From a candidate division CSSED10-310 bacterium (GTDB taxonomy: Bacteria > CSSED10-310 > JAFGJC01): 5,960 nt of DNA. The position numbers and the translations under genes are program-made. The notes below the pieces were generated by a model that did no database searches, had not been told where the DNA came from, and worked only from the letters and a program-made list of their open reading frames with translations. This document shows positions 1 through 5,589 of this stretch, in pieces (the first letter of the stretch is position 1; every line of letters starts with the position of its first letter). The stretch lies in NCBI GenBank assembly GCA_016929305.1, contig JAFGJC010000519.1, positions 1 to 5,960 on the forward strand. The letters run 5' to 3'.

Positions 1-461
1 AACATGCTGTCCGGCCAGTGAAGCATCCGGGTTTCCATAAACCGGATTGACCGGCTGCCAAGATGCAGCATGTCACCCGTTTTAACCGCTTCCACAGGAA
101 AATCCCAATGAAAATGCTGTTGCAGCGCTTTGACACCCATGGTGGAGGCGATAACTCGCTTCGGCCGAATTTCCGGAATAATTTCCGGAAGGCAGCCGGA
201 ATGATCCATTTCTGAATGATTGGAAACGATGATATCAATCTTTGAAGGATCGATAACCGATCGGATTCGGGTAAGAAGCTCCTCCTTGAATGCCTGCTTG
301 ACACCGTCGATTAAAATAATCGTATCATCAAGAATCAGATAGGCGTTATATGTCGTGCCACGGCTTGTTGAATATCCGTGAAATTCCCTGATTTTCCAAT
401 CGATCGCCCCTACCCAGAACACATTATCGGAAATCTTTACAGCTTGTAACGGTTCCGACAT
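1..461 (-). CDS. fprA: Flavodiiron protein (A-type flavoprotein, O2/NO reductase), N-terminal part, truncated by window edge
   Basis: The visible 153 residues are the start of the metallo-beta-lactamase-like diiron domain of a flavodiiron protein; the rest, including the flavodoxin domain, lies beyond the left edge (family members are usually about 400 residues). The N-terminus carries the family-typical stretch DWKIREFHGYSTSRGTTYNA. The diiron ligands follow as NHSEMDHSG (H82, E84, D86, H87) and, near the edge, MLHWPDSM with ligand H148. This ligand numbering matches the family closely. Such proteins reduce O2 to water, or NO to N2O, in the cytoplasm of anaerobes, usually with rubredoxin as electron donor. 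The ATG at 461 is preceded by AAGGAG at good spacing. It is the last visible gene of the PerR-led operon, 29 bases downstream of a ferritin-like gene. O2 versus NO preference cannot be read from this part, and Desulfovibrio homologues are called roo. Confidence 0.93.
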   Translation of the reverse strand, partial: MSEPLQAVKISDNVFWVGAIDWKIREFHGYSTSRGTTYNAYLILDDTIILIDGVKQAFKEELLTRIRSVIDPSKIDIIVSNHSEMDHSGCLPEIIPEIRPKRVIASTMGVKALQQHFHWDFPVEAVKTGDMLHLGSRSIRFMETRMLHWPDSM

Positions 462-490
462 GATCATCTCCTTACAGCAAAACTCAACGG

Positions 491-1018
491 TTATCCTTGA
501 ATCTCCAGGTCAAACTCCGGCAAACCGAACCAGAAACCCATATCCGAAACGGCATCGATCTCAGCTTTTACGATCGCCAGATGTCCTTTTTCTATTTCAA
601 GAAATCTGGAGAACATATTCCGGGCATCATCCGTCAGCGAATCAACCATTTTCTGATAAAAATCACTCGTTTCCGTTTCAACATGGAGCGCTCTTTCCAG
701 AATACGAAGCTCGCTTTCCGGATCAGCGACATCTTTACGGGAAGAATCCAAATGAGATGTAATCCTCTCAACGCCCTTTCGGATAACCGTTTCCGACGGA
801 ACACGCGATGGAAGATCGCCTACCGTTAATTTTCCTGAGGTTGTCCATTCTTTCAGGCGTTCCTGAAGGTAAATGATATGCTGTTGTTCTTCTTTCGCAA
901 GCATCTCCAAGACCTTACGGCCTTCAGGAGTTTTGACGGTTTTTGAGGCATCTGCATAAACGTCTCGCACCTTTTTCTCAAATGCTATAGCTGTAGTAAT
1001 CGCACTTTTAACTTCCAT
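491..1018 (-). CDS. Ferritin-like diiron protein (rubrerythrin-type four-helix bundle, no rubredoxin domain)
   Basis: This 175-residue cytoplasmic protein has two helix pairs, each with the rubrerythrin-type diiron pattern. The first is E14 with Y21 and then E44-x-x-H47 in KEEQQH. The second is E114 with Y121 and then E143-x-x-H146 in EIEKGH. All expected iron ligands are therefore present, and the site should be able to react with peroxide or O2. No CxxC pair is present, so the rubredoxin domain of classical rubrerythrin is absent. The tail GFWFGLPEFDLE is an aromatic/acidic extension that, from memory, recurs in ferritin-family proteins of anaerobes. A Shine-Dalgarno-like GAAGGGTG lies upstream of the ATG, but at a rather long spacing of about 10 bases. 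It sits 29 bases after the ferritin gene and 29 before the flavodiiron gene. A role in peroxide reduction or iron handling is inferred; the exact substrate is unknown. Confidence 0.85.
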   Translation of the reverse strand: MEVKSAITTAIAFEKKVRDVYADASKTVKTPEGRKVLEMLAKEEQQHIIYLQERLKEWTTSGKLTVGDLPSRVPSETVIRKGVERITSHLDSSRKDVADPESELRILERALHVETETSDFYQKMVDSLTDDARNMFSRFLEIEKGHLAIVKAEIDAVSDMGFWFGLPEFDLEIQG

Positions 1019-1047
1019 AACAGATATTCACCCTTCAACAATTGCAG

Positions 1048-1542
1048 TTAATCGGCACTGCGGGATCCCAGTTCGCGATTCAACATGAACAATCCGCCTC
1101 TCTGGTCACCAATCAGTTTAAGCTGCTGAACGATAGCATTGACCGACGCCTCTTCCTCTACCTGCTCGTTGACAAACCACTGGAGAAATGCTGATGTGGC
1201 ATGGTCTTTTTCCTTTACCGCCAGATCGACCAGCTTGTCGATCATCTGAGAGATTTTCTGCTCATGTTTATACGCGTCCTGCATCGCATCCAGCGTCGAT
1301 TTCCATGACTTGGGCGGTTTTTCCAGCGCCTGCAGCTCCACATCACCCTCTCGTTCAAAAATGTAATGGTAAAATTTCATGGCATGGGAGATTTCTTCCT
1401 GAGCCTGAACACGCATCCAATTGGCAAAACCCGTGAGGTTTTCCGATTCAAAATATGCCGACATCGCCAGATATAAATAACTGGAATACAGCTCCTCTTT
1501 AATCTGACCGTTCAACGCCGAAATCATCTTTTTATTTGTCAT
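1048..1542 (-). CDS. ftnA: Non-haem bacterial ferritin (FtnA-type)
   Basis: This 164-residue protein is full length for a bacterial ferritin, which assembles as a 24-subunit cage that oxidises Fe(II) and stores Fe(III) mineral in the cytoplasm. The ferroxidase ligands are all visible: E17 and Y24 in KEELYSSYLY, E49/E50 and H53 in QAQEEISHAMKF, E94, and Q127 and E130 in WFVNEQVEEE. E49, E126, E129 and E130 match the third iron site (site C) known in E. coli FtnA. No conserved methionine at the haem position of bacterioferritin was recognised, and the sequence reads as FtnA rather than Bfr or Dps. The ATG at 1542 has an AGGAGG about 8 bases upstream, deciding the start. Lying between two rubrerythrin-like genes in a PerR-led operon, it probably removes free iron that would otherwise fuel Fenton chemistry. 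Confidence 0.95.
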   Translation of the reverse strand: MTNKKMISALNGQIKEELYSSYLYLAMSAYFESENLTGFANWMRVQAQEEISHAMKFYHYIFEREGDVELQALEKPPKSWKSTLDAMQDAYKHEQKISQMIDKLVDLAVKEKDHATSAFLQWFVNEQVEEEASVNAIVQQLKLIGDQRGGLFMLNRELGSRSAD

Positions 1543-1578
1543 TTTCCTGTCCTCCTGTCATTTAAAAAATGAAACACC

Positions 1579-2031
1579 TCAGTTGTCCGTTAATACAAAT
1601 TCATCATATTCAATTTCAAAACGCAGTTTGTGTTTGGCTTCTTCCTGAGCCAGAACTTTGAAAATGGTACGAATGGCCGCATTGTCCGTGCTGGCCGCCA
1701 AATCCGTATACAGCCGAAACGCCGCTTTTTCTTTTTTCATGGCGACAATTAACGCATCCTGATAAGAAATATCGGGAGTTACTTCAACATCCACCATGTA
1801 GTCCGCCATATTTAACGAAAGTACTTCCTTTTGAGCCGGCACAAGAGATTTGTCCGCTTTAATGGATTCAAGTTTTGCCTTATGCCCCTTTTCTTCACCG
1901 GCAAATCCTTCAAACAGCTTACGCATCGCGGGGTTGTCCAATTTGCCGGCAAGTTCCGTGTAAAATTCATACGCTTCTATTTCGCGCTGAATCGCATAAT
2001 CCAGAATGTCATCTACAGATTTAAAATTCAT
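1579..2031 (-). CDS. Rubrerythrin-like ferritin-fold diiron protein lacking a rubredoxin domain
   Basis: This 150-residue protein is a stand-alone ferritin-like domain with a duplicated helix-pair pattern: E17 with Y24 and E47-x-x-H50 (GEEKGH) in the first half, and E101 with Y108 and E131-x-x-H134 (QEEAKH) in the second. These are the residues that bind the two irons in rubrerythrins. The C-terminus ends shortly after the second motif, so there is no CxxC rubredoxin module, and any electrons for peroxide reduction must come from a separate protein. A strong AGGAGG lies 6 bases upstream of the ATG at 2031. It is the first structural gene after perR (43-base gap) and is followed 36 bases later by ferritin. 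The likely role is cytoplasmic peroxide scavenging or iron oxidation, inferred from family and context. It is clearly different in sequence from the 491-1018 protein, so not a recent duplicate. Confidence 0.87.
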   Translation of the reverse strand: MNFKSVDDILDYAIQREIEAYEFYTELAGKLDNPAMRKLFEGFAGEEKGHKAKLESIKADKSLVPAQKEVLSLNMADYMVDVEVTPDISYQDALIVAMKKEKAAFRLYTDLAASTDNAAIRTIFKVLAQEEAKHKLRFEIEYDEFVLTDN

Positions 2032-2074
2032 GACTTCCTCCTAAAAAATATTGCTAATAAACGTGCCTTTCACT

Positions 2075-2491
2075 CTATAAAGCTTTTTCATGTTTAGCAA
2101 GATTGTCTTTTTTGCCCCTGCATTTGGGACATATTCCAGTCAACTCAACATTAACACCTGTTACAACATAGTCATTTACATGATCAACCTCAACAAGTGA
2201 AAGATCATCCTCATCAATATCCTCCACGCGAAAACAACGCTCACAAATAATATGAAAATGAGGTTGCATCGACCCGTCAAAGCGCATCTGATTACCGGCA
2301 ATGTGAAGCTTTCGAATCAAACCGTGCCTGGATAATAACTCAAGATTCCGATAGACGGTGCCGAGGCTTATCCTGGCAATTCTCTTCCGTACGAGCTGAT
2401 AGATATCATCCGCTGTCGGATGTGATGTCATCTGACGAAGCTCTTCAAGAATGACCTCGCGCTGATGTGATTTTCTCGTTTGTTGCTTCAT
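2075..2491 (-). CDS. perR: PerR-type Fur-family metal-dependent transcriptional repressor
   Basis: This 138-residue protein has a winged-helix N-terminal domain with the family signatures HPTADDIY (H24) and SLGTVYRNLELL (about 42-53), followed by the metal-binding dimerisation domain. The structural zinc site is C83-x-x-C86 (CERC) and C121-x-x-C124 (CPKC). Residues equivalent to the B. subtilis PerR regulatory metal ligands are all present: H24, D72 (RFDG), H78 and H80 (PHFHIIC), and D91 in VEDID. The residue five after the second cysteine is aspartate, as in PerR, rather than the glutamate of Fur, which supports a peroxide-sensing Fe/Mn-dependent repressor. It heads an operon of diiron and iron-storage proteins, as expected for PerR. 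A Fur-box-like site immediately upstream suggests autoregulation. Start ATG at 2491; the ribosome site is weak (GGA close to the ATG, or AAGGA about 14 bases away). A Fur-like iron-sensing role remains possible. Confidence 0.88.
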   Translation of the reverse strand: MKQQTRKSHQREVILEELRQMTSHPTADDIYQLVRKRIARISLGTVYRNLELLSRHGLIRKLHIAGNQMRFDGSMQPHFHIICERCFRVEDIDEDDLSLVEVDHVNDYVVTGVNVELTGICPKCRGKKDNLAKHEKAL

Positions 2492-2516
2492 ATATTCCGT
2501 CAGGTTCCTTATCGAA

Positions 2517-2535
2517 AATAATAACTATTACTATT
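2517..2535 (-). promoter_or_regulatory. Candidate PerR/Fur operator in front of perR
   Basis: Read on the minus strand the site is AATAGT-AATAGT-T-ATTATT, the 6-6-1-6 hexamer arrangement of a Fur box (GATAAT-GATAAT-C-ATTATC). It matches at 4, 4 and 5 of 6 positions in the three hexamers. It lies 26-44 bases upstream of the perR start. A possible -35 (TTGACG on the minus strand, 2545-2550) lies just upstream of it, so a bound repressor would block the perR operon promoter. No convincing -10 was found at standard spacing. The fit to the 7-1-7 B. subtilis PerR box is poorer. AT-rich sequence alone can give such matches. Confidence 0.45.
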
Positions 2536-2585
2536 AAGGCTTCGCGTCAAGAAAAAAATGTGAATCTGCCGAAGTCTTTAATCTC

Positions 2586-2614
2586 TTGACAGTTATTGTA
2601 TAAAACTCTTTAAT
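2586..2614 (+). promoter_or_regulatory. Sigma-70-type promoter for the CsgG-like/COG3014/ycfL/lpoB operon
   Basis: A perfect -35 hexamer TTGACA (2586-2591) is followed after exactly 17 bases by TTTAAT (2609-2614), a 5-of-6 match to the -10 consensus. Transcription should start near 2621, leaving a leader of about 37 bases before the ATG at 2658. It is the only good rightward promoter in the divergent intergenic region. Because its -10 covers the upstream in-frame ATG at 2613, it argues against that ATG being used. Confidence 0.72.
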
Positions 2615-2645
2615 GTGCTGTGTTCTTAAAATCACTCATTACCAC

Positions 2646-2652
2646 AAGGGGG
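2646..2652 (+). promoter_or_regulatory. Ribosome-binding site deciding the start at 2658
   Basis: AAGGGGG lies 5 bases before the ATG at 2658. The alternative in-frame ATG at 2613 has no such site and would put 15 extra, largely polar residues in front of a classic signal peptide. Confidence 0.8.
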
Positions 2653-2657
2653 TTTTC

Positions 2658-3605
2658 ATGAAGCTAGCTCGTTTAATCCTTTGTTTTCTGCTTGTGCTCG
2701 GCACAACACTGCCGCCAGTGTTCGCTGCCAGGCCCACTATTGCTGTTCGTGATTTTACAATGGTCGGAAAAGCGGTGGCACTCGGCAACGGTTTTTCCAT
2801 GTATGTCTGGGATGAAAAACAAACCAATCTGTTGACTTCTGATTTCATTACGCAACTGGTGCAGACTCGTAAATTCGATGTTGTTGAACGGGACCGGATG
2901 AATGAGATTATCAAAGAGCAGGATTTCAGTGATACCGAGTATGTCTCGACGGCAAATGCCATTAAGATGGGTCAGTTGCTGGGAGCGGACTATTTTATTT
3001 TTGGTCAGATAGAGCTGATTGAAGCGCAAAAAACCAGTAAACAGGTTCCGTACACCGACAAGGTCAGCGAATCGATCTTCGGTCGAATGGTCGTAAACAT
3101 GCGCATTGTTGACACGAGGGGCGGCAAAGTCGTCGCCGCGAAGAAGATCAACTATACTGATTCCGGAAAGATGACGGGCAGTGAAGCGGAAACCGCAATG
3201 ATGTTCATGGAAAAATTAAAGGAAAACACGGTAAAGAAACTTGTCAACGAGGTGGTTGAAGGTGTTTTCCCCATAAAAGTAGCCAGTATATCAGGAACGG
3301 ATGTTGTTTTGAACCGCGGGGAAGGTGCAAGCTATTCTGCCGGTGATGTTCTTACCGTATATGAACAGGGAAAAGACATCAAAGATCCTGACACGGGAGA
3401 GTCTCTGGGTGCGGAAGAAATTGAGATCGGAAAGATCCAGGTCACCGAAATACTCCAGAAGCAAACCAAAGGAACACTCATTTCCGGTGACCCAAGCGCC
3501 ATAAAAGTTGGAGCTATTTGCCGGTCTGATTCGGTAAAGCGTTATGATGACCGCCCGGAGAAACCGGAATCCCCGGGATCCAGCGCCAAACCGATTCAAT
3601 GGTAG
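2658..3605 (+). CDS. Secreted CsgG-domain protein with FlgT-like C-terminal domain (non-lipidated)
   Basis: This 315-residue protein begins with a signal peptide (hydrophobic LILCFLLVLGTT, predicted cleavage after VFA at about residue 23). The only cysteine there, C9, is too early for a lipobox, so the product is probably soluble in the periplasm, or inserted without lipid. Residues about 26-200 are a CsgG-type domain: IAVRDF at the first strand, FDVVERDRMNEIIKEQ (73-88), LGADYFIFGQI (108-118) and VVNMRIVDTRGGKVV (145-159). Residues about 203-290 form a second beta-rich module resembling the C-terminal domain of FlgT (LNRGEGASYSAGDVLTVY, then DPDTGESLG and IGKIQVTEI). The tail is proline-rich. 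CsgG forms the curli secretion pore in E. coli, but no curlin genes are seen here. It opens a four-gene operon with three lipoprotein genes, suggesting an envelope-assembly role. The function is unproven. Confidence 0.85.
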   Translation: MKLARLILCFLLVLGTTLPPVFAARPTIAVRDFTMVGKAVALGNGFSMYVWDEKQTNLLTSDFITQLVQTRKFDVVERDRMNEIIKEQDFSDTEYVSTANAIKMGQLLGADYFIFGQIELIEAQKTSKQVPYTDKVSESIFGRMVVNMRIVDTRGGKVVAAKKINYTDSGKMTGSEAETAMMFMEKLKENTVKKLVNEVVEGVFPIKVASISGTDVVLNRGEGASYSAGDVLTVYEQGKDIKDPDTGESLGAEEIEIGKIQVTEILQKQTKGTLISGDPSAIKVGAICRSDSVKRYDDRPEKPESPGSSAKPIQW

Positions 3606-3620
3606 TTCTTTTAAATCAAT

Positions 3621-3626
3621 AAAGGA
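3621..3626 (+). promoter_or_regulatory. Ribosome-binding site for the COG3014-type lipoprotein gene
   Basis: AAAGGA precedes two adjacent in-frame starts, GTG at 3632 (5 bases away) and ATG at 3635 (8 bases away). The spacing and codon favour the ATG, though GTG is possible; the difference is one residue. Confidence 0.65.
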
Positions 3627-3634
3627 AACGCGTG

Positions 3635-5062
3635 ATGTTACCGTCGATATGTGCATATCTGCGAATCAGCTTCTCCTCACTGATGTTGCTTCTTCTGGCG
3701 GGTTGCGCAGCGACCAGCGTCTGGAAGCCCTATCCCGAAACCATCAACCCTCAGATAGAAAGTATCAAATCCAGTCAATTTCAGTATGCACTTCAAGATC
3801 TCGACCAGTATCGAACCAAGCAGGATAAAGTGCTTTACCTTGTTGAACGGGCACGGATCGCTCAGATTGCTGAAGATTATGAAACCAGCAGAAGTGATCT
3901 GGAAACGGTGATCGACATCATGAAGCAGCGGGAACAAGCGGCGGTTGTCAGCGGCCGCAAGGTGGGTGCGCAGGCCGCTTCACTGCTGACCAATGAAAAT
4001 GCCATACCTTATGAGCTGGCGGGATTCGAGAAGATCATGGTCTACAACACTCAGGCACTCAACTTTCTGTTTCTCAGGCAGATTGAAGCGGCAGGCGTGG
4101 AAGTGCGCCGGGCAAACAGCGAGCAGAATGAAGCGTTGAGGCGTCATGAACAGGAAATCGAAGAAGCCCGGCAGGATGCCGAAGAAAAGAAACTGGACTT
4201 GTCCAAATACTCAGACAAGGTGGACGACGCCTACCATGTTATGGACGATATCGCCGGACGTGTGAAGAATTCCTTTCAGAACGCCTATACGTTTTACGTT
4301 TCAGGAATTATATATGAGTTGCTGGGCATGGACAACGATGCCTATATTGATTACAAGAAAGCCTTGGAAATTTATTCTGACAATACCTTTCTGCAAGCGG
4401 ATGTTCTGAGATTGGCCAGCAAGCTGCACATGTCCAGCGATCTTCAGATATTCACTCAAAGGTTTGGCAAGCCTGACCGTTCCGGCAACTCGCCCGATAA
4501 GGGTGATCTTGTCATTCTCTTTGAAAACGGGTTTGTCCCCCAGAAACAGGAAATTAAAATCAGTTTACCCACGGAAAACGGCTGGATTGCCGTTGCTTTT
4601 CCCATATATGACATCAGCTGGTATGCACCGAAATCTGTCAAGGTTTATATTGATTCCAATTTCAAGGCGACCACGGAATTGATTTGCGATGTCCGTGCAC
4701 TGGCCGTTAAATCACTCAAAGAAAAAGCGCCGGCGCTGGCGTTGCGGCAAGCGCTCCGGATTACCGCCAAAGCCGTGCTTCAGAAACAAGCCAGCGATAA
4801 AATGGGATTTCTGGGATGCATGGCAACATCGATCTATAATATCGCTTCGGAAAGTGCGGATCTGCGGGGATGGTACACGCTTCCGAATGATGCGCAAATT
4901 TTTCGAACGTCGATTCCGAGTGGAATGCATAATGTGCGGATTGTCGACGAGGGTACCGGGTACAGTAAAGATGTCGATGTTCAGATTAACTCCGGCAGAA
5001 TGACAGTGATAAAAGTTGTCAGCGCTGGACCAAATATTTATACTTCAACCATAGTTTTCTAA
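3635..5062 (+). CDS. COG3014-family outer-membrane-type lipoprotein with coiled-coil/TPR-like region
   Basis: This 475-residue protein starts with a lipoprotein signal peptide: hydrophobic residues then L21-A22-G23-C24, with alanine at +2. That lipobox suggests Lol-dependent outer-membrane sorting, since no inner-membrane Asp signal is present. The N-terminal half is helical: repeat-like helices to about residue 150, a highly charged segment rich in Glu, Arg and Lys from about 160 to 200 that should form a coiled coil, and a TPR-like unit (NAYTFYVSGIIYELLGMDND) starting at residue 216. The C-terminal half is a separate domain with GDLVILFENGFVPQKQE, a long Ala/Leu/Lys helix, and ADLRGWYTLPNDAQ followed by IPSGMHNVRI. 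I recognise these C-terminal patterns from the uncharacterised COG3014 lipoproteins, from memory. It sits 29 bases after the CsgG-like gene and 41 before ycfL. The biochemical function is unknown; a scaffold for the neighbouring proteins is an inference. Confidence 0.82.
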   Translation: MLPSICAYLRISFSSLMLLLLAGCAATSVWKPYPETINPQIESIKSSQFQYALQDLDQYRTKQDKVLYLVERARIAQIAEDYETSRSDLETVIDIMKQREQAAVVSGRKVGAQAASLLTNENAIPYELAGFEKIMVYNTQALNFLFLRQIEAAGVEVRRANSEQNEALRRHEQEIEEARQDAEEKKLDLSKYSDKVDDAYHVMDDIAGRVKNSFQNAYTFYVSGIIYELLGMDNDAYIDYKKALEIYSDNTFLQADVLRLASKLHMSSDLQIFTQRFGKPDRSGNSPDKGDLVILFENGFVPQKQEIKISLPTENGWIAVAFPIYDISWYAPKSVKVYIDSNFKATTELICDVRALAVKSLKEKAPALALRQALRITAKAVLQKQASDKMGFLGCMATSIYNIASESADLRGWYTLPNDAQIFRTSIPSGMHNVRIVDEGTGYSKDVDVQINSGRMTVIKVVSAGPNIYTSTIVF

Positions 5063-5092
5063 GGCATTTTCGTGTATGATGTCATGCTAATT

Positions 5093-5100
5093 GGAGGTGA
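5093..5100 (+). promoter_or_regulatory. Strong ribosome-binding site for the ycfL-like gene
   Basis: GGAGGTGA is the best Shine-Dalgarno in the window. It precedes two tandem in-frame ATGs (5104 and 5107). The GGAGG core is 6 bases from the first and 9 from the second, so either could be used. Confidence 0.75.
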
Positions 5101-5103
5101 TAT

Positions 5104-5559
5104 ATGATGAATGGAAAGATAACGTGTAACCGATTCCTTATTTTCAGTCTTGTATTATGTTTGAGTGTCTTAATGGTTCTGGCAACGGGATGTGTCCGGC
5201 GGACATCAGGTGTTCAGGGATCCGCTTCATCATCCGTCAGCCCATCTGGCCAGGTGGCTTACAGCAATTACGTCATTATCAACAACCAGGAATTGTCCCG
5301 GGGTATTCAGATTGTCGATTTAAAAAGCCGGTATGTCTATGACATGCTTCAGGCAAATGTCATCATCGTGAATAAATACAATAAAACCCTGAATATCCAG
5401 TACAAATTCTCATGGTTTGACGAAGCCGGAATGGAGATCGATGTGGACTCCAGCGCCTGGACACCGGTCATTCTGTATGGAAATGAAACGAAAACTCTTC
5501 AGGGTACTGCACCGAATCCCAGCGCTGTGGAGTTTAAAATTAATATCCGCAATCAATAA
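5104..5559 (+). CDS. ycfL: YcfL-like (DUF1425) lipoprotein
   Basis: This 151-residue protein has a hydrophobic signal sequence ending in L26-A27-T28-G29-C30, a lipobox with Ala rather than Leu at -3. Valine at +2 is consistent with the outer membrane. A short Ser-rich linker follows. The C-terminal domain (about 50-150) is predicted to be an all-beta sandwich with NKYNKTLNIQYKFSWFDEAG, then VILYGNETKTLQG and VEFKINI. This closely parallels E. coli YcfL, where a (Y/F)xFxW(Y/F)DxxGxE motif is followed by a strand leading to a G(S/T)A turn. YcfL is a small lipoprotein of unknown function encoded directly upstream of lpoB in E. coli. The same order holds here (next start 30 bases downstream), strongly supporting the assignment. 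It probably acts at the inner face of the outer membrane with its operon partners. Confidence 0.85.
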   Translation: MMNGKITCNRFLIFSLVLCLSVLMVLATGCVRRTSGVQGSASSSVSPSGQVAYSNYVIINNQELSRGIQIVDLKSRYVYDMLQANVIIVNKYNKTLNIQYKFSWFDEAGMEIDVDSSAWTPVILYGNETKTLQGTAPNPSAVEFKINIRNQ

Positions 5560-5589
5560 GGCTTGAAAGAGACCAGGGAGGATATCTGG

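Noticed and set aside
460..829. Two plus-strand open frames opposite the ferritin-like gene
   Set aside because: They are antisense shadows of a gene with intact diiron motifs, have no ribosome site, and show low-complexity, non-protein-like composition.
1558..1572. Perfect short inverted repeat TCATTT-AAA-AAATGA between the rubrerythrin-like and ferritin genes
   Set aside because: The stem is AT-rich with a 3-base loop and no U-tract; too weak for a terminator, and it overlaps the leader of the ferritin gene. Probably chance.
2593..2603. TTAT-TGT-ATAA palindrome inside the rightward promoter spacer, considered as a second PerR site
   Set aside because: Only four bases per arm are symmetric and the surrounding positions do not fit a PerR or Fur box; expected by chance in AT-rich promoter DNA.
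2639..3029. Minus-strand open frames overlapping the CsgG-like gene
   Set aside because: They lie opposite a well-supported coding region with a signal peptide and recognisable domain motifs, and have no family resemblance or ribosome site.
2658..3605. Possibility that the CsgG-like gene marks a curli or flagellar locus
   Set aside because: No CsgA/B/E/F or flagellar genes are visible in the window, the protein lacks the CsgG lipid anchor, and the downstream genes are of the YcfL/LpoB type.
4456..5003. Alternative-frame ORFs within the COG3014-type gene
   Set aside because: They are shadows of the continuous 475-codon frame, which has a lipobox, a ribosome site and recognisable domain patterns.
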